Source: Streptomyces albireticuli
Lineage (GTDB): Bacteria > Actinomycetota > Actinomycetes > Streptomycetales > Streptomycetaceae
Assembly (NCBI RefSeq): GCF_021228125.1
Contig: NZ_JAJQQS010000023.1
Span: 86,082-150,081 of the forward strand
Reading direction: 5' to 3'
DNA: 64,000 nucleotides
Shown: positions 42,580 to 53,200 of the stretch, piece by piece
Layout: every line of letters starts with the position of its first letter
Numbering within the stretch: position 1 is the stretch's first letter
Made by a program: the position numbers and the translations under genes
Notes under the pieces: model-generated
The model's database searches: none
What the model saw: the letters and a program-made list of their open reading frames with translations, nothing else
Told to the model about the DNA's origin: nothing

Positions 42580-42668
42580 CGTGGAGTGCCCGGACCGGGG
42601 GGCGCGGCGGCCCCGGCGCCGCGCCACGGAATCCCCGGTCCGGGCACCCGGCCGTCAGACCTCGGTCA

Positions 42669-45600
42669 TCAGCCCTCGACGCCGTAGTACTGGGCGAGGA
42701 AGCCGATCACATGGTCCGCGTGCGGGCTCAGCTCCGGCAGACGCGTGGCCAGGGCCGCGCGCACGGCCGCGGCGAGCTCGGGCAGCCCGGTGGCCGCGCC
42801 CTTGACGTAGGGGTCGAGGCGCCGGACGAGCTCGTAGTTGCTCTCCACGTCGAGCTGCCGCATCGCCCGCTCCAGAGGCGCGGCGTCCTTCGCCGGGACC
42901 GGCGGCAGGAGCCGGCTGACGAAGGTGACGCGGTGCATCACCCGCCAGCACGGCGGCTTGCGGTCCGACTGCCGGGCCTGCCGCAGCGCCGCCGCGTTCG
43001 GGTCGGTGCCGTTCGCCAGCCAGGCCGGGTCGACGACCTTGTGGAAGAAGGTGTCGAAGTGCTCGGTGTCCTCGCCGAGGTAGAAGCTGAGGAACCGGTA
43101 CGCGTCCACCTTGCCGGGCGCGTTGACGGGCTTGCCGTCGGCATCGAACACCGGCTTCCGGTTGGCGTCGTACTGCTGGACGTTGCCCGAGGGCGCGCAG
43201 GTGACGTTCAGCCCGAAGGAGCGCGTCGCCTCCTTGCCGCGCGCCCTGGTGACGGACATGCCGCCACCGAGGGAGGCGTCGAGCTGCGCGTTGATCCCGA
43301 TGCCCATCACGTCGAAGGACGTGCCCACGGAGGCGCCCACCGAGCCGGAGAGCGAGTACGAGCCCGAGGTCGTCTCGCTGACGGCGTCCGTCGTCTCCGT
43401 CGTCTCGGCGAAGAAGCCGCCGTCCGCCGTCCACACATAGGTGTTGACCAGGTCGCGGCGCGAGAAGCCGTCGCCGGTGGCGCTGCCCGCCGTGTCACGG
43501 CCCTTCCCGGGCGCCGTGTCGCCGCCGATCGCGCCGCCGAGGACACGGCCCGCGCGCTCGGCGGTGGGGTCGGGCGCGTGGGTGTCGGTGGAGACCGTCT
43601 CGTAGTAACCGCGCATCCGCTGCTGCTCACGCTGGATGCGCCGCTTGATGGCGTACGCCTCGCGCGGCTTGTAGTAGCTGTACTCGCCCTGGTCGCGGGC
43701 GCCCGCGTAATCGGGGTCGAGGACCTTGCCGCGCTCGTCGAAGCCGACCGTGCCGTCCAGGGTGCCCTGCTTGGTGTAGCGGGGGTTGAGCGGGAAGGGA
43801 ACGACGTTCCAGTCCTTGGGGATGTCCGGGTTGGGCTGGATGCGGTAGGCGACCAGGGCGCCGCTGTGCGCCAGCCGCAGCGCGAACACGTCGGCGGTCT
43901 GGGACTGGACCACCGCGAAGCCCGTGTTGACGGGGACGTAGCGGCGGCCGACGGCGGGGTTGAGCGGCTTCAGCGGGTCCTCCCAGCTGCCCGACAGGTC
44001 GACCTTCATGGCCCGGGCGGTGTTCTCGCCCTGCGACACGGCCGTCTCGTCCGCCCAGCTGTTGGAGAACTCCAGGCTGCCGCGCACGCCCACCGACACC
44101 TTGGCCTTCGCCATGGACTTGGCGACACCGAAGCCCAGCGGCGCGGCGATCATCCACATGTCGACGTCGACCTCGTTGGAGAGCGCGAAGCCGAACGCCG
44201 CGTCCACGCTGCGCTCCTTGGCGGACGACAGCGAGTGGACGACCTGCTCGGCCTGCGTGAACTCCACGGACGACGCCGAGTCGTAGGTGGCGCTGTCGGG
44301 GTCGACGGTGTTGGGCGTGAGGTTCTCCGAGGGCACCGGCGGCGCGCCCTCCACGTAACCGACCAGCTGCGGGTCGAACTGCACCTGGCTGACCCACTCG
44401 CTGACCAGGTCGCCGACCTTGTAGCCGGTGACCAGGTGCCAGCGGCCGTCGCGCAGATAGCCGTACGCCCGCTTGAGCACGCCGAACGCCTCGCCCTTGA
44501 CGGTGTACTGCATGTCCGCGTACTCGGCGACGGCGGGGGCGCCCGAGACCGTCTCGTGGAACGGCGTGCGCATCGCGGCGAGCGCGGAGCGGACCTGGGC
44601 GGTGTCGCTGGAGACGGGGGCGGTGGACAGGACGGCGGCGGGGCGGCGGGGGGCGGCCGCGAGCATGAGGTCGTTGCCGCGCAGGCCCTCGTCCCGGACC
44701 AGGTCCGCGCTCCCGTCGGTGGAGGCCCGGTCGAAGGACCAGTAGGCGATCAGGTCCTCCTTCTCGCCCCGGAGACGGGTGAAGAGGTTGTCCAGGACCT
44801 GCTCCTGGGTGCGGGCGGTCCGCCAGATCCGCACCTCCTCCAGGACGCCGTGGAACGGCTGGCCGGCCTCGCCGTCCTTGAGCCGGGCGCCGAGGGAGAG
44901 CTGGGCGTCGCCGTGGTCGGTGAAGTCCTCGCCGTCGAGGGGGTCGCAGGCCACGGGGACGCCGTTGCGGTAGACGCGGAAGACACTGCCCCGCGGGTCG
45001 GGATTGCGGGTCCAGCGTGCCCCGCGCAGCCGTGCCGGATGGGAACCCGTGGTGTCCGCCGCGGTGTTGCCCGCGTTCTCCTCGAACCGCCAGTGCGCCG
45101 TCAGCCCGCGGTCGCGCGCCGATACAGGCGTGCCCAGCTGGGCCGCGTCGCGGGCCGTGCCCCACAGCCGGGCCTCGGAGACGACACCGGTGAACGGGTG
45201 CGTCTCCAGACCGTCGCGGGCCCGGCCGATGTCGAGCGTGCCGGTGTTGCCCTTGGCTCCCGGCCCCTCGTAGCGGGCGGTGCCGGCCTCGCGGCCGTCG
45301 ACGAAGAAGCGGATGTCCTGCCACTCCTGGACGTCGACGGACTCGACGAGCTCCACGGTCTGCTTGACGGGCTTGCCGTCGGCGCCCGCCGCAGTGATCT
45401 CCTTGGAGCCCTTGCGCTCCCGCATCGACCGGCCGCTCTTGCGGACGACGGCGATCCGGTGGAACGCCCCCGCGGTGAGGGCCTCGGTGGAGGCGAACCG
45501 CACCAGCTTCCCGTCCGGCTCCTCGAAGCCGAACTCCAGCCGTCCGTCGGGCAGGACGAGCAGCCGGTACGGGACGCTGCCGCCGGAGCCGTCGGCGGTA

Positions 45601-48600
45601 CGGCCCTTGGAGAGCAGGCCCTGCGTCGTGCCCAGGGCGGCGACGCGGCAGAAGACCTCGACGGTGAGGTCGTCGGCGATGTCGAGCGCGTCGTTGTCCG
45701 GCACCTCCAGGTACGTGCCGCCGGTCAGCTCGACCGCCCACGACTGCTCGTAGGCGGCCGCGAGGTGGGACCACTCGCGCAGGGGGAACGCGGCGCGGGT
45801 GGCGGTGAGGCGGTTGCCGACGCCGGCGACGATGCGGTAGCCGGCGTCCTCGCCCCGCGTGAGCGCCTCGGGGGCGGTGGCGGTGGTGACCGTGCCCCGC
45901 AGGGTGACGGTGCGGCGCTGCGGCGAGCGGTCGGTGACGACGGGCTTGCCGTCGGCCCCGGTGGCCGGGCCGGCACAGGGCCAGTAGCCCTGCAGGCCCG
46001 CCTCGTCGCCCTTGAGCCGCTTCGTCATCCGGTCGCGGATCTCGAGGGCGGTGCGGGCGGTGCCCCACAGCCGGACCTCGTCCATCTCGATGCGCGCGTA
46101 GTCGGGGATCCAGCCGGCGTGCGAGCTGCCGAAGCTGAAGGGACCGGCCCCCCGGTAGTCGCGCGTCGCCGTGCGCCGGGCGACCTCCGTGCCGTCCCGG
46201 TAGACCACCTGCTCGCGGGAGGCCGTGGTGTAGACACAAGCCCAGTGGTGCCAGGCGGTGTCGGTGTACTTCCGCTTCGTGTCGAGGTCGTCGCCGTAGA
46301 AGGCGAAGGTGAAGGTGCCGTCCGCGCGGAAGCCGATGTGCAGGGAGGAGTTGTCGGCGGCGTGGGACGTTCCGTGGCCGACCACGATCTGCGGGCGGCC
46401 GTCGGGGGCCGAGGGCCGCCGCGCCCAGAACTCGACCGTGAAGTCGGCCCCGGACAGCGGCACCTGGTCGTCCGTGACGGCGACGCCGCTCTTGCCGTCG
46501 AAGAACAGGGCGGGCGTCGCGGGCGGGGCCGGCGGCGCGAGCAGGCCGAGGGTGAACGGGTCGTCACCGGTGTTCGCGTGGACGACGCGGGACGTGCCCG
46601 CCACCCGCTGGGGGTTGACCCAGGCCTCGACGGTCAGATCGCCGCTGACGGCGACGCGGTCCAGACCGGCCTGGGTGACCAGGACGTTCCGCTGCCCGTC
46701 GAAGGCGTAGGCGCGGCCGGGCTTGTCGGCGCGCCAGCGCCCGCCGTGGCCGGGCACATGGTCGGGGACGGTGCCCAGCGGCACCTCCCGCACCTGCCCG
46801 GGGTCGACGACGAGGAGCCGGGAGCCGGACGACAGGGGTACCCCCGGTCGGTTGCTCTCCGCCAGTCGCGCGTAGTCGTACGCCTGGCCGGGCGCGCCGT
46901 TGACGACGGCGGCGAAGTCGGCCGCGCGGCGCGGCAGCTTCCGCCAGATCTCGCTCTCCTCGCCGCGCTCGATCGTCAGCTCGCACAGACCGGCGTCGCC
47001 GACGTCCATGATCCGGATGTTGACGCCGCCCAGGTCGGTGCCCGCGTCGCGGGCGGCGAAGGTGAACGCCGTGCCGTCGGGACCGGCGAGCTGCCGGGAG
47101 GAGCGGGAGACGAGCGTGTCGTAGTAGGTGGCGAAGAACTGCCCGTCGGCGCCCCGGAAGTACAGCACGACGCTGCCGGTGGCGCTGTCGAGCAGGTACG
47201 GGCGGTCGGCGCCGCGGGCGAACTCCAGCAGGGCGCCGGAGGTGCTGAGGCCGGTGCGGTCGACGGAGAGCTGCGGCATGGGCAGGGCGATGTCGTCGGC
47301 GCCCTTGAGGCCGCCGGTGAGCCGGGCGAGCTCCTCGCGCTTGGCGGTCCCCTCGGCCTGCAGGGCCTCGATCTCGCGCTGCAGGAGGGCGAGCCGGTCG
47401 CGCTGGGGGCGCAGCTCCTCCAGGCGGGCCTCGTCCGCGGCGATCAGCTTCACGAAGTCCTGCACGTTGGCCTGGGGCGCGGGACGGACCTTCTCGAAGG
47501 TCACCAGCCCCTCGCCGTTCCCCGCCACCGTCTCGATGTCGTGCTGGACGACGGCGTCGCCCTTGCGGTCGGTGGCGCAGACGGCGAGCCGGCTCCAGAG
47601 GTTGACCAGGACGGAGTAGCCGTCGCCCTGTTCCACGGGGGTGAAGTAGGTGTTGTGGTGGCCTTCGAGGTGCCGGTAGCCGATGAGCGGGGCGTCGCGG
47701 TCCTTGCTTTCGCCGGAGACGTTGAGGTCCTTGGCGACGTGGGCGTTGCGCACGTACCAGCACGGCCGGCCCTCGTACGTGCCGACCGTCGCGTCGAAGT
47801 ACCAGAGTGCCGTCGGGGCGTCCTTGTCGGAGGTGCGGACGGCGGCGGGCCAGTCACCGGCTCCGTCGTCCTTGAGCGCGAGGTACTGGTCCTTGCCGTC
47901 GCGCTGCCGCTTGAAGCGGACGCGGAAGCACCAGGCGCCGAGCGTGCCGTCCAGCTCGGCCCTGCGCTCGGCCACGCGCTTCTCCAGCGCGGCGATCTCG
48001 TCCTTGCCCCGGGCCAGCCGGGCCGCCTCGGTCTCCTTGGCGGCGACGTCCCGGGTGATCTCCTGGACGCGCCGGTCCAGCTCGCTGATCGCCTCCACGT
48101 CCCCGCTGGCCTCGGGCGCCGCCAGCACCGGCAGGGTCAGCTCGTCGGGTATCCGGGCGAGGCGCCCGTCGCGGCCGACGCCGAGGTCGACGGTGGCGAG
48201 GTAGGCGTCGTCGGTGGCCGTGCCGGTCCTCGGGTCGGGGCCGGACGTGGCGTACGAGAGCAGGACCCGGGCCTGGCGCTTGGCCGGCTTGGGCTCCTGG
48301 CCGTAGCCGACGGCCGTGTCCTCCTGCTGGTGGTAGAGGACGGCCGACAGGCCGGAGACGACGCGGCGGCCGGCCACGGCGAAGCTGTCGCGGCGGACAC
48401 CCGGGTGGTCGCCCACGGGGGCCTCGGACGTCACCCACTCCGGGCCGCCCACCAGTTCGCCGTGGCGGGCGTGGTCGGTCTGGTCGAAGAGCCGGGTGCC
48501 GGAGCCCTCGTCGAAGCGGTAGTAGGCGACGAGGCCGGGGTCGTCGCCGATGAGGCGGACGCCCTTGTCGCGCTTGAGCTCGTCGGCGGTGCGGGCGCGG

Positions 48601-50027
48601 TCCCAGACACGGACCTCGTCGAGTTCGGCGCGGGCGCCCTGGGCGAGGGCGCGGCCCAGCAGGAGCGGACCGGTGCCGGCGTAGTCGCCGCCGGTGGTGC
48701 GGCCGCCCGCCTCCTCACCGTCGCGGTAGACGGTCTGCCGGCGGGCCGTGTGATCGTAGACGCAGGCCCAGTGGTGCCAGGAGGTGTCCGTGACCGGGCC
48801 GTCGGCGTTGAGGTCCTCGGCGTAGAAGGCGAAGGTGAAGCGGTCGTCCTCGCGGAAGCCGATGTGCAGGGACTTGAGCGGGCTGCCTGCCTCGTCCCCG
48901 TGGCCGATCAGGAACTCCTGGCGGCCGTGCGCGGTGCGGCGGGCCCAGAACTCGACGGTGAAGTCGCGGCCGGCCAGCTCCGGCCCCTCCGGGACGCGCA
49001 CATGGGCGTCACCCCCGCCGAACGCCAGCGCGGTCTCCGCGTGCCCCTCCGTGCTCACCACGGGGACCAGCGGCTGCCCGGTGAACGGGCAGGTGCCGGG
49101 CCCGCTCTCGTAGACCGCGTCGCGGTACGCGGGGTCGGGGCTGGTCCACGCCCGGGTGCCCTGGAGGTTGAACAGGCCGTCGCGGCCCTGCTCCACGCTG
49201 AAGGAGTCGACGCGGCCGGTGGCGTCGTTGTGCGCGAAGACCTGCCAGCGCTGCCGTCCGTGGACGGCGGTGGGGACGAGCAGGGCGGCGAAGCGCCCGC
49301 CGGAGAGGTTGCGGACGAACGACAGCTCCTGGGTCGGCTCGTGGAAGGGGCGGCCCTCCATGTCCGTGGTGCCCAGGCTGTCCTTGGCCGAGTCGGGGCG
49401 GCTCCGGTGTCTGCTGCGGCGGTAGCGGGCCTCCAGGACGGGCTTGAGCTCACCGCCCACGAGCAGGAAGCGGTCGAAGAGGAGGGTGTCCGCGACCAAG
49501 GGCACCTTGGCGCCGGCCCGGTCCTCGGCGTAGTCCGTGCGGCCCGGGTCGCCGGAGGAGCCGCCGCCGGTCAGCTTGTGGACCGCGTCGGGGTGCGCCG
49601 ACCCCACGGACTGGCGCAGGACGACGATGTGCGTGCCGTCGGACAGCGCGTGGAAGGGGGCGAGCGCGGTGAGCCGGGCGGTCGTGGACAGGAACGGGTC
49701 CACCTCGTCCTCGTCCAGCCGCTCGGCCGGCTCGGCCTCGACCCGGCCGCCGCGCTTGACGACCGGCATCCGGGTGGCGCCGGCGACCGCGTAGCCCACG
49801 TCGGTCGTCTCGGAGGGGAAACGCAGGGGGAGCGGGTTCTCCGACCAGTAGGCGGCGTCGAGTTCGCCCTTGGCCTCGTCGTGCCGGCTCAGGTCGAGCA
49901 CGGTGTACACGAGCCGCCGCTGGTCGTCCATGGCCAGCGCCACCGTGGTGCCCTGATGGCGCACCGTGGTGGTGTGGACGTAGGAGCGGTCGCTGTAGAC
50001 CTTGGACAGGTGTTGTTCGCCGGACAA
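42669..50027 (-). CDS. Giant LamG/ricin-like lectin protein with C-terminal beta-rich region (2452 aa)
   Basis: The TTG at 50027 has GAGGAG 6 nt upstream and there is no signal peptide. LamG (concanavalin-like) domains are visible near 330-520 (DFTVEFWARR, HHWACVYDHT, DEVRVWDRARTADEL), 1105-1350 (DFTVEFWARRPSAPDG, DEVRLWGTARTALEI) and 1430-1650, plus a half copy near 1675-1770. A ricin-type beta-trefoil-like block lies near 700-850 (WYVRNAHVAKDLNVSG). Coiled-coil segments at 645-695 and 855-905 flank it. Residues 1820-2452 are beta-rich with amphipathic repeats (GSYSLSGSVGASVGTSFDV), resembling pore-forming regions. A lectin-guided toxin or adhesin is plausible. Export without a signal would need a specialised system. 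Confidence 0.78.
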   Translation of the reverse strand: MSGEQHLSKVYSDRSYVHTTTVRHQGTTVALAMDDQRRLVYTVLDLSRHDEAKGELDAAYWSENPLPLRFPSETTDVGYAVAGATRMPVVKRGGRVEAEPAERLDEDEVDPFLSTTARLTALAPFHALSDGTHIVVLRQSVGSAHPDAVHKLTGGGSSGDPGRTDYAEDRAGAKVPLVADTLLFDRFLLVGGELKPVLEARYRRSRHRSRPDSAKDSLGTTDMEGRPFHEPTQELSFVRNLSGGRFAALLVPTAVHGRQRWQVFAHNDATGRVDSFSVEQGRDGLFNLQGTRAWTSPDPAYRDAVYESGPGTCPFTGQPLVPVVSTEGHAETALAFGGGDAHVRVPEGPELAGRDFTVEFWARRTAHGRQEFLIGHGDEAGSPLKSLHIGFREDDRFTFAFYAEDLNADGPVTDTSWHHWACVYDHTARRQTVYRDGEEAGGRTTGGDYAGTGPLLLGRALAQGARAELDEVRVWDRARTADELKRDKGVRLIGDDPGLVAYYRFDEGSGTRLFDQTDHARHGELVGGPEWVTSEAPVGDHPGVRRDSFAVAGRRVVSGLSAVLYHQQEDTAVGYGQEPKPAKRQARVLLSYATSGPDPRTGTATDDAYLATVDLGVGRDGRLARIPDELTLPVLAAPEASGDVEAISELDRRVQEITRDVAAKETEAARLARGKDEIAALEKRVAERRAELDGTLGAWCFRVRFKRQRDGKDQYLALKDDGAGDWPAAVRTSDKDAPTALWYFDATVGTYEGRPCWYVRNAHVAKDLNVSGESKDRDAPLIGYRHLEGHHNTYFTPVEQGDGYSVLVNLWSRLAVCATDRKGDAVVQHDIETVAGNGEGLVTFEKVRPAPQANVQDFVKLIAADEARLEELRPQRDRLALLQREIEALQAEGTAKREELARLTGGLKGADDIALPMPQLSVDRTGLSTSGALLEFARGADRPYLLDSATGSVVLYFRGADGQFFATYYDTLVSRSSRQLAGPDGTAFTFAARDAGTDLGGVNIRIMDVGDAGLCELTIERGEESEIWRKLPRRAADFAAVVNGAPGQAYDYARLAESNRPGVPLSSGSRLLVVDPGQVREVPLGTVPDHVPGHGGRWRADKPGRAYAFDGQRNVLVTQAGLDRVAVSGDLTVEAWVNPQRVAGTSRVVHANTGDDPFTLGLLAPPAPPATPALFFDGKSGVAVTDDQVPLSGADFTVEFWARRPSAPDGRPQIVVGHGTSHAADNSSLHIGFRADGTFTFAFYGDDLDTKRKYTDTAWHHWACVYTTASREQVVYRDGTEVARRTATRDYRGAGPFSFGSSHAGWIPDYARIEMDEVRLWGTARTALEIRDRMTKRLKGDEAGLQGYWPCAGPATGADGKPVVTDRSPQRRTVTLRGTVTTATAPEALTRGEDAGYRIVAGVGNRLTATRAAFPLREWSHLAAAYEQSWAVELTGGTYLEVPDNDALDIADDLTVEVFCRVAALGTTQGLLSKGRTADGSGGSVPYRLLVLPDGRLEFGFEEPDGKLVRFASTEALTAGAFHRIAVVRKSGRSMRERKGSKEITAAGADGKPVKQTVELVESVDVQEWQDIRFFVDGREAGTARYEGPGAKGNTGTLDIGRARDGLETHPFTGVVSEARLWGTARDAAQLGTPVSARDRGLTAHWRFEENAGNTAADTTGSHPARLRGARWTRNPDPRGSVFRVYRNGVPVACDPLDGEDFTDHGDAQLSLGARLKDGEAGQPFHGVLEEVRIWRTARTQEQVLDNLFTRLRGEKEDLIAYWSFDRASTDGSADLVRDEGLRGNDLMLAAAPRRPAAVLSTAPVSSDTAQVRSALAAMRTPFHETVSGAPAVAEYADMQYTVKGEAFGVLKRAYGYLRDGRWHLVTGYKVGDLVSEWVSQVQFDPQLVGYVEGAPPVPSENLTPNTVDPDSATYDSASSVEFTQAEQVVHSLSSAKERSVDAAFGFALSNEVDVDMWMIAAPLGFGVAKSMAKAKVSVGVRGSLEFSNSWADETAVSQGENTARAMKVDLSGSWEDPLKPLNPAVGRRYVPVNTGFAVVQSQTADVFALRLAHSGALVAYRIQPNPDIPKDWNVVPFPLNPRYTKQGTLDGTVGFDERGKVLDPDYAGARDQGEYSYYKPREAYAIKRRIQREQQRMRGYYETVSTDTHAPDPTAERAGRVLGGAIGGDTAPGKGRDTAGSATGDGFSRRDLVNTYVWTADGGFFAETTETTDAVSETTSGSYSLSGSVGASVGTSFDVMGIGINAQLDASLGGGMSVTRARGKEATRSFGLNVTCAPSGNVQQYDANRKPVFDADGKPVNAPGKVDAYRFLSFYLGEDTEHFDTFFHKVVDPAWLANGTDPNAAALRQARQSDRKPPCWRVMHRVTFVSRLLPPVPAKDAAPLERAMRQLDVESNYELVRRLDPYVKGAATGLPELAAAVRAALATRLPELSPHADHVIGFLAQYYGVEG

Positions 50028-50183
50028 GGCGTCTCCTCGGAAATCACATACGGGAAAGGCGGGTTACCCGAACGCCGGGTAGCCACGCTGACCTGCGCCG
50101 CTTCCCCCTTCGCGCGCAGCGTCCCACCATTTACCGGCGTGAATTACGCGTCAAGGAAGGGATTTCGCCAAGACGTCCGAATG

Positions 50184-50210
50184 CGGGGGGTGGTGAGTGT
50201 GTCACCCCCG
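50184..50210 (-). terminator. Possible hairpin terminator after the first AfsR-type gene
   Basis: CGGGGGGTG (50184-50192) and CACCCCCG (50203-50210) can pair with one bulged G. It lies about 90 bp past the stop at 50300. There is no T-run. Confidence 0.35.
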
Positions 50211-50299
50211 GTACGGCAGGAGTGAGGCGCGTCGCCGTGCCGGGCGGTGCGCTCGGTCCTCGCGTGGCCGGCCGGGGCGACGCCCTCGCGCGTCCGCGC

Positions 50300-53200
50300 T
50301 CAGGCCGCGACGAGCTCGCCCAGCAGCCTGCGCTCAGGGACGCCGAGCTCCTCGAAGACCGCGAGGGCGGCCCGCCAGTGCGGGAGGGCGGCTTCCGGTC
50401 CGTGCAGGGCCCGTCGCGTCAGGCCGTACACGTAGAGGGCCCTGGCCATGACGAGCCGCTGGCCGTGCCGGCGCGCCAGCTCCAGTGCCCGCTCGGCGTA
50501 GCGGACCGCGCGCGGCTCGTCGCCGAGGTCGAGGTGGGCGTGGGCGATGCCCGCGAAGGCCCGGGTGCGGGAGAGGAGCAGCCCGGTCGCCCTGATCCTG
50601 CCCAGGGCCTGCCGACCGTAGTGCAGGGCCCGGGCGGGCCGGCCATCCGCCCGGTACGCCTCGATCAGGCTGGTGAGCACCCTGACCTCGCCGTAGCCGA
50701 AGTGGATCTCGCGGGCCAGGCCCAGGGCCCGGTGGTAGTCGGTGAGCGCCGCGGCGGTGTCCCCGGTGCACCGCCGGACCGTGGCGAGGGCCTCCAGCGC
50801 CGCGGCCTCGTGGACCCTCTCCCTCGTCCAGCGGCTGAGGCCGATCGCCTGGCCGGCGTCGGTGGCGGCCTGTTCGTAGTCACCCGCGTCGCAGCGCGTG
50901 CCCGAGAGATGCGACAGGGCGTTGTTCTCCAGGTGCGGGTTCCCGATGCGCCGGGCCAGCTCCAGGCACTCCGAGAAGGCCGCCAGCGCCGCGGCGAGGT
51001 CCCCCTGGAACCACGCCACGATGCCGGTGCCGGCCAGCGCCTGGCACAGCGTGGCGCCGTTGCCCGTGCGCCGGCTGAGGGCGAGGGCCCGCTCCTGCCG
51101 GCGGAGCCCGAGGCCGGGGCGGGTCGACAGCAGCTCGGCGATCCCGATGTGGTGCAGCGACAGGGCCTGCGCGTCGACGTCGCCCGCCCGCCGGGCCAGC
51201 GCCAGGGCCTCCTCCTGGTAGCGGATGCTGTGCCCGGGGCGGCCCAGGTGGACGTTGGCCAGCCCGAGGTTGAAGAGGCTGCCGGCCTGCCCGGGGACGT
51301 CACCGGTCCGGCGGCTGATCTCCAGCGACCCGCTGTGGCACCTGTCGGCCTCCTCGTAGCGGCTCAGCAGGAAGTGGATGTCGCCCATGAGGCCGAGTAC
51401 GGACGCCTCGGCGCGCTCGTCGCCCGCCCGGCGGGCGGCGGCCAGCGCCGCGTCGCACACCGCGAGCCCCTCGGCGCCGTGGCCCCGGGAAGTGAAGTAG
51501 CCGCGCAGGGCGTCCGCGAGGCGCCAGGCGTGGGCGGGGTGGCCCGTGTCGAGCGCGCGGCGCGCGGAGGCCACCAGGTTCGGCAGCTCGCTGTCCAGCC
51601 AGTCCAGCGCCTCCGCCTCGTCCACCGGCGGCACGGGCCCGGCACCGGCGACGGGAGGGGGCGGCGGTCTGCGGGCCCGGGGGTGGAGGAGCTCCGTGGC
51701 GGCGCGGGCGGTTCCCAGATAGAAGTCGAAGAGCCGGGCACGGGCCGCGGGAGCGCCCGAGTCGCCCTCGGCCCGCGCCGCCGCGTACTCGCCGAGCAGG
51801 TCGTGGATCCGGTAGCGGCCACCGCTGCCGGCGGCCACCAGGTTCGCCGAGACCAGTGTGTCCAGCAGCGGCCCCGCCCCGGCGGGGGAGCGGTTCATCA
51901 GCACCCCGGCCGCGGGACCGGCGAAGTCCGGGCCGGGCACCAGGCTCAGCCGTGCGAAGAGGGTCGCGGCCGGCTCCGACAGCCTCCGGTAGGACAGGTC
52001 GAAGGCCGCCCGCACGGCCGCCTCCTCGTCACCGGGTGACACGAGATGGGCCAGCCGGCCCCGGGAGCGCAGGACGCCGACGTAGTGGGCCACCCGCGTC
52101 TGCGGCAGGGCGTCGACGTTCGCCGCCGCGATCCGCAGTGCCAGGGGGAGCCGTGCGCACTCGGCCGCCAGGGCCCGGACGGCCCCGGGCTCGGCGTCCG
52201 CCCGGGCAGGCCCGAGCAGACCGGTGAGCAGGGCCACCGACTCCTCGTCGGTCATCGGGGCGAGCCGCAGCCGGTGCCCGCCCTCGATGGCGGCCAGCCC
52301 GCGCAGATCGTCCCGGCTCGTCACCAGCACCGCGCAGCCCGGGTCGCCGGGGAGCAGCGGCCGCACCTGACGCGGGTCGGCGGCGTCGTCGAGCAGCACC
52401 AGCACCCGCCGGTCGGCGAGCAGGCTGCGGTAGAGACCGATCCGCTCCTCCTCGTCGGCGGGGACCTGGTGGCCCGGCAGGCCCAGCGCGCGCAGGCACC
52501 GGCCCAGGGCCACGGACGGTGCCAGCGGGGCCGCGCGGCAGTGGCCCTGGAGGTTGACGTAGAGCTGGCCGTCCGGAAAGCGCGCCCGGACCCGGTGGGC
52601 GACGTGCAGGGCGAGGGTGGTCTTGCCCACGCCGGGCTGGCCGGTGACGATGCCCACGGGCATGGCCTCGCCCGCCCCGCCGGGCGGGCCCCCGCGCCCG
52701 TACGCCCGCGAGGTCAGGAACTCCGTCAGCGACCGGACCGGGCCGGTCCTGCCGACGAAGCAGCGGGGGGCCGGGGGCAGTTGGAAGGGCGCCACCTCCC
52801 AGGGCCCGCGGCCGGCTCCCGGAGCCTGGGCGCCCGCCCTGCCGGACACCGGGATCCCGGACGCCGCGCTCCCGGTCAGCACCATCTGATGGACGCGGTT
52901 CACGTGTTCGCCGGGGTCGATGCCCATCTCGTCGCGGAACAGCCTGCGCACGCGCCGGTACGCCGCCAGCGCCTCGCCGGTCCGGCCCGACCGGCTCAGG
53001 GCGAGCATGAGCGCCGCCCACAGCCGCTCGCGCAAGGGGTGCTCCCGCGTCAGCGCGTCGAGTTCTCCGACGATCTCGGCGTGCCGGCCGAGCCGCAGTT
53101 CGACCTCCGCCCAGCGTTCCAGGGCGTGCAGCCGCTCGTCCGCCAGCCGGGGGGCCGCGCCGCGCTGGAGCGACTCGGAGGGGACGTCCAGGAGCGCCGG

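Noticed and set aside
42414..50225. 2603-aa open frame on + opposite the LamG gene
   Set aside because: Antisense shadow of GC-rich coding DNA: arginine/valine-rich, no ribosome site, and it mirrors the - gene's codon third positions.
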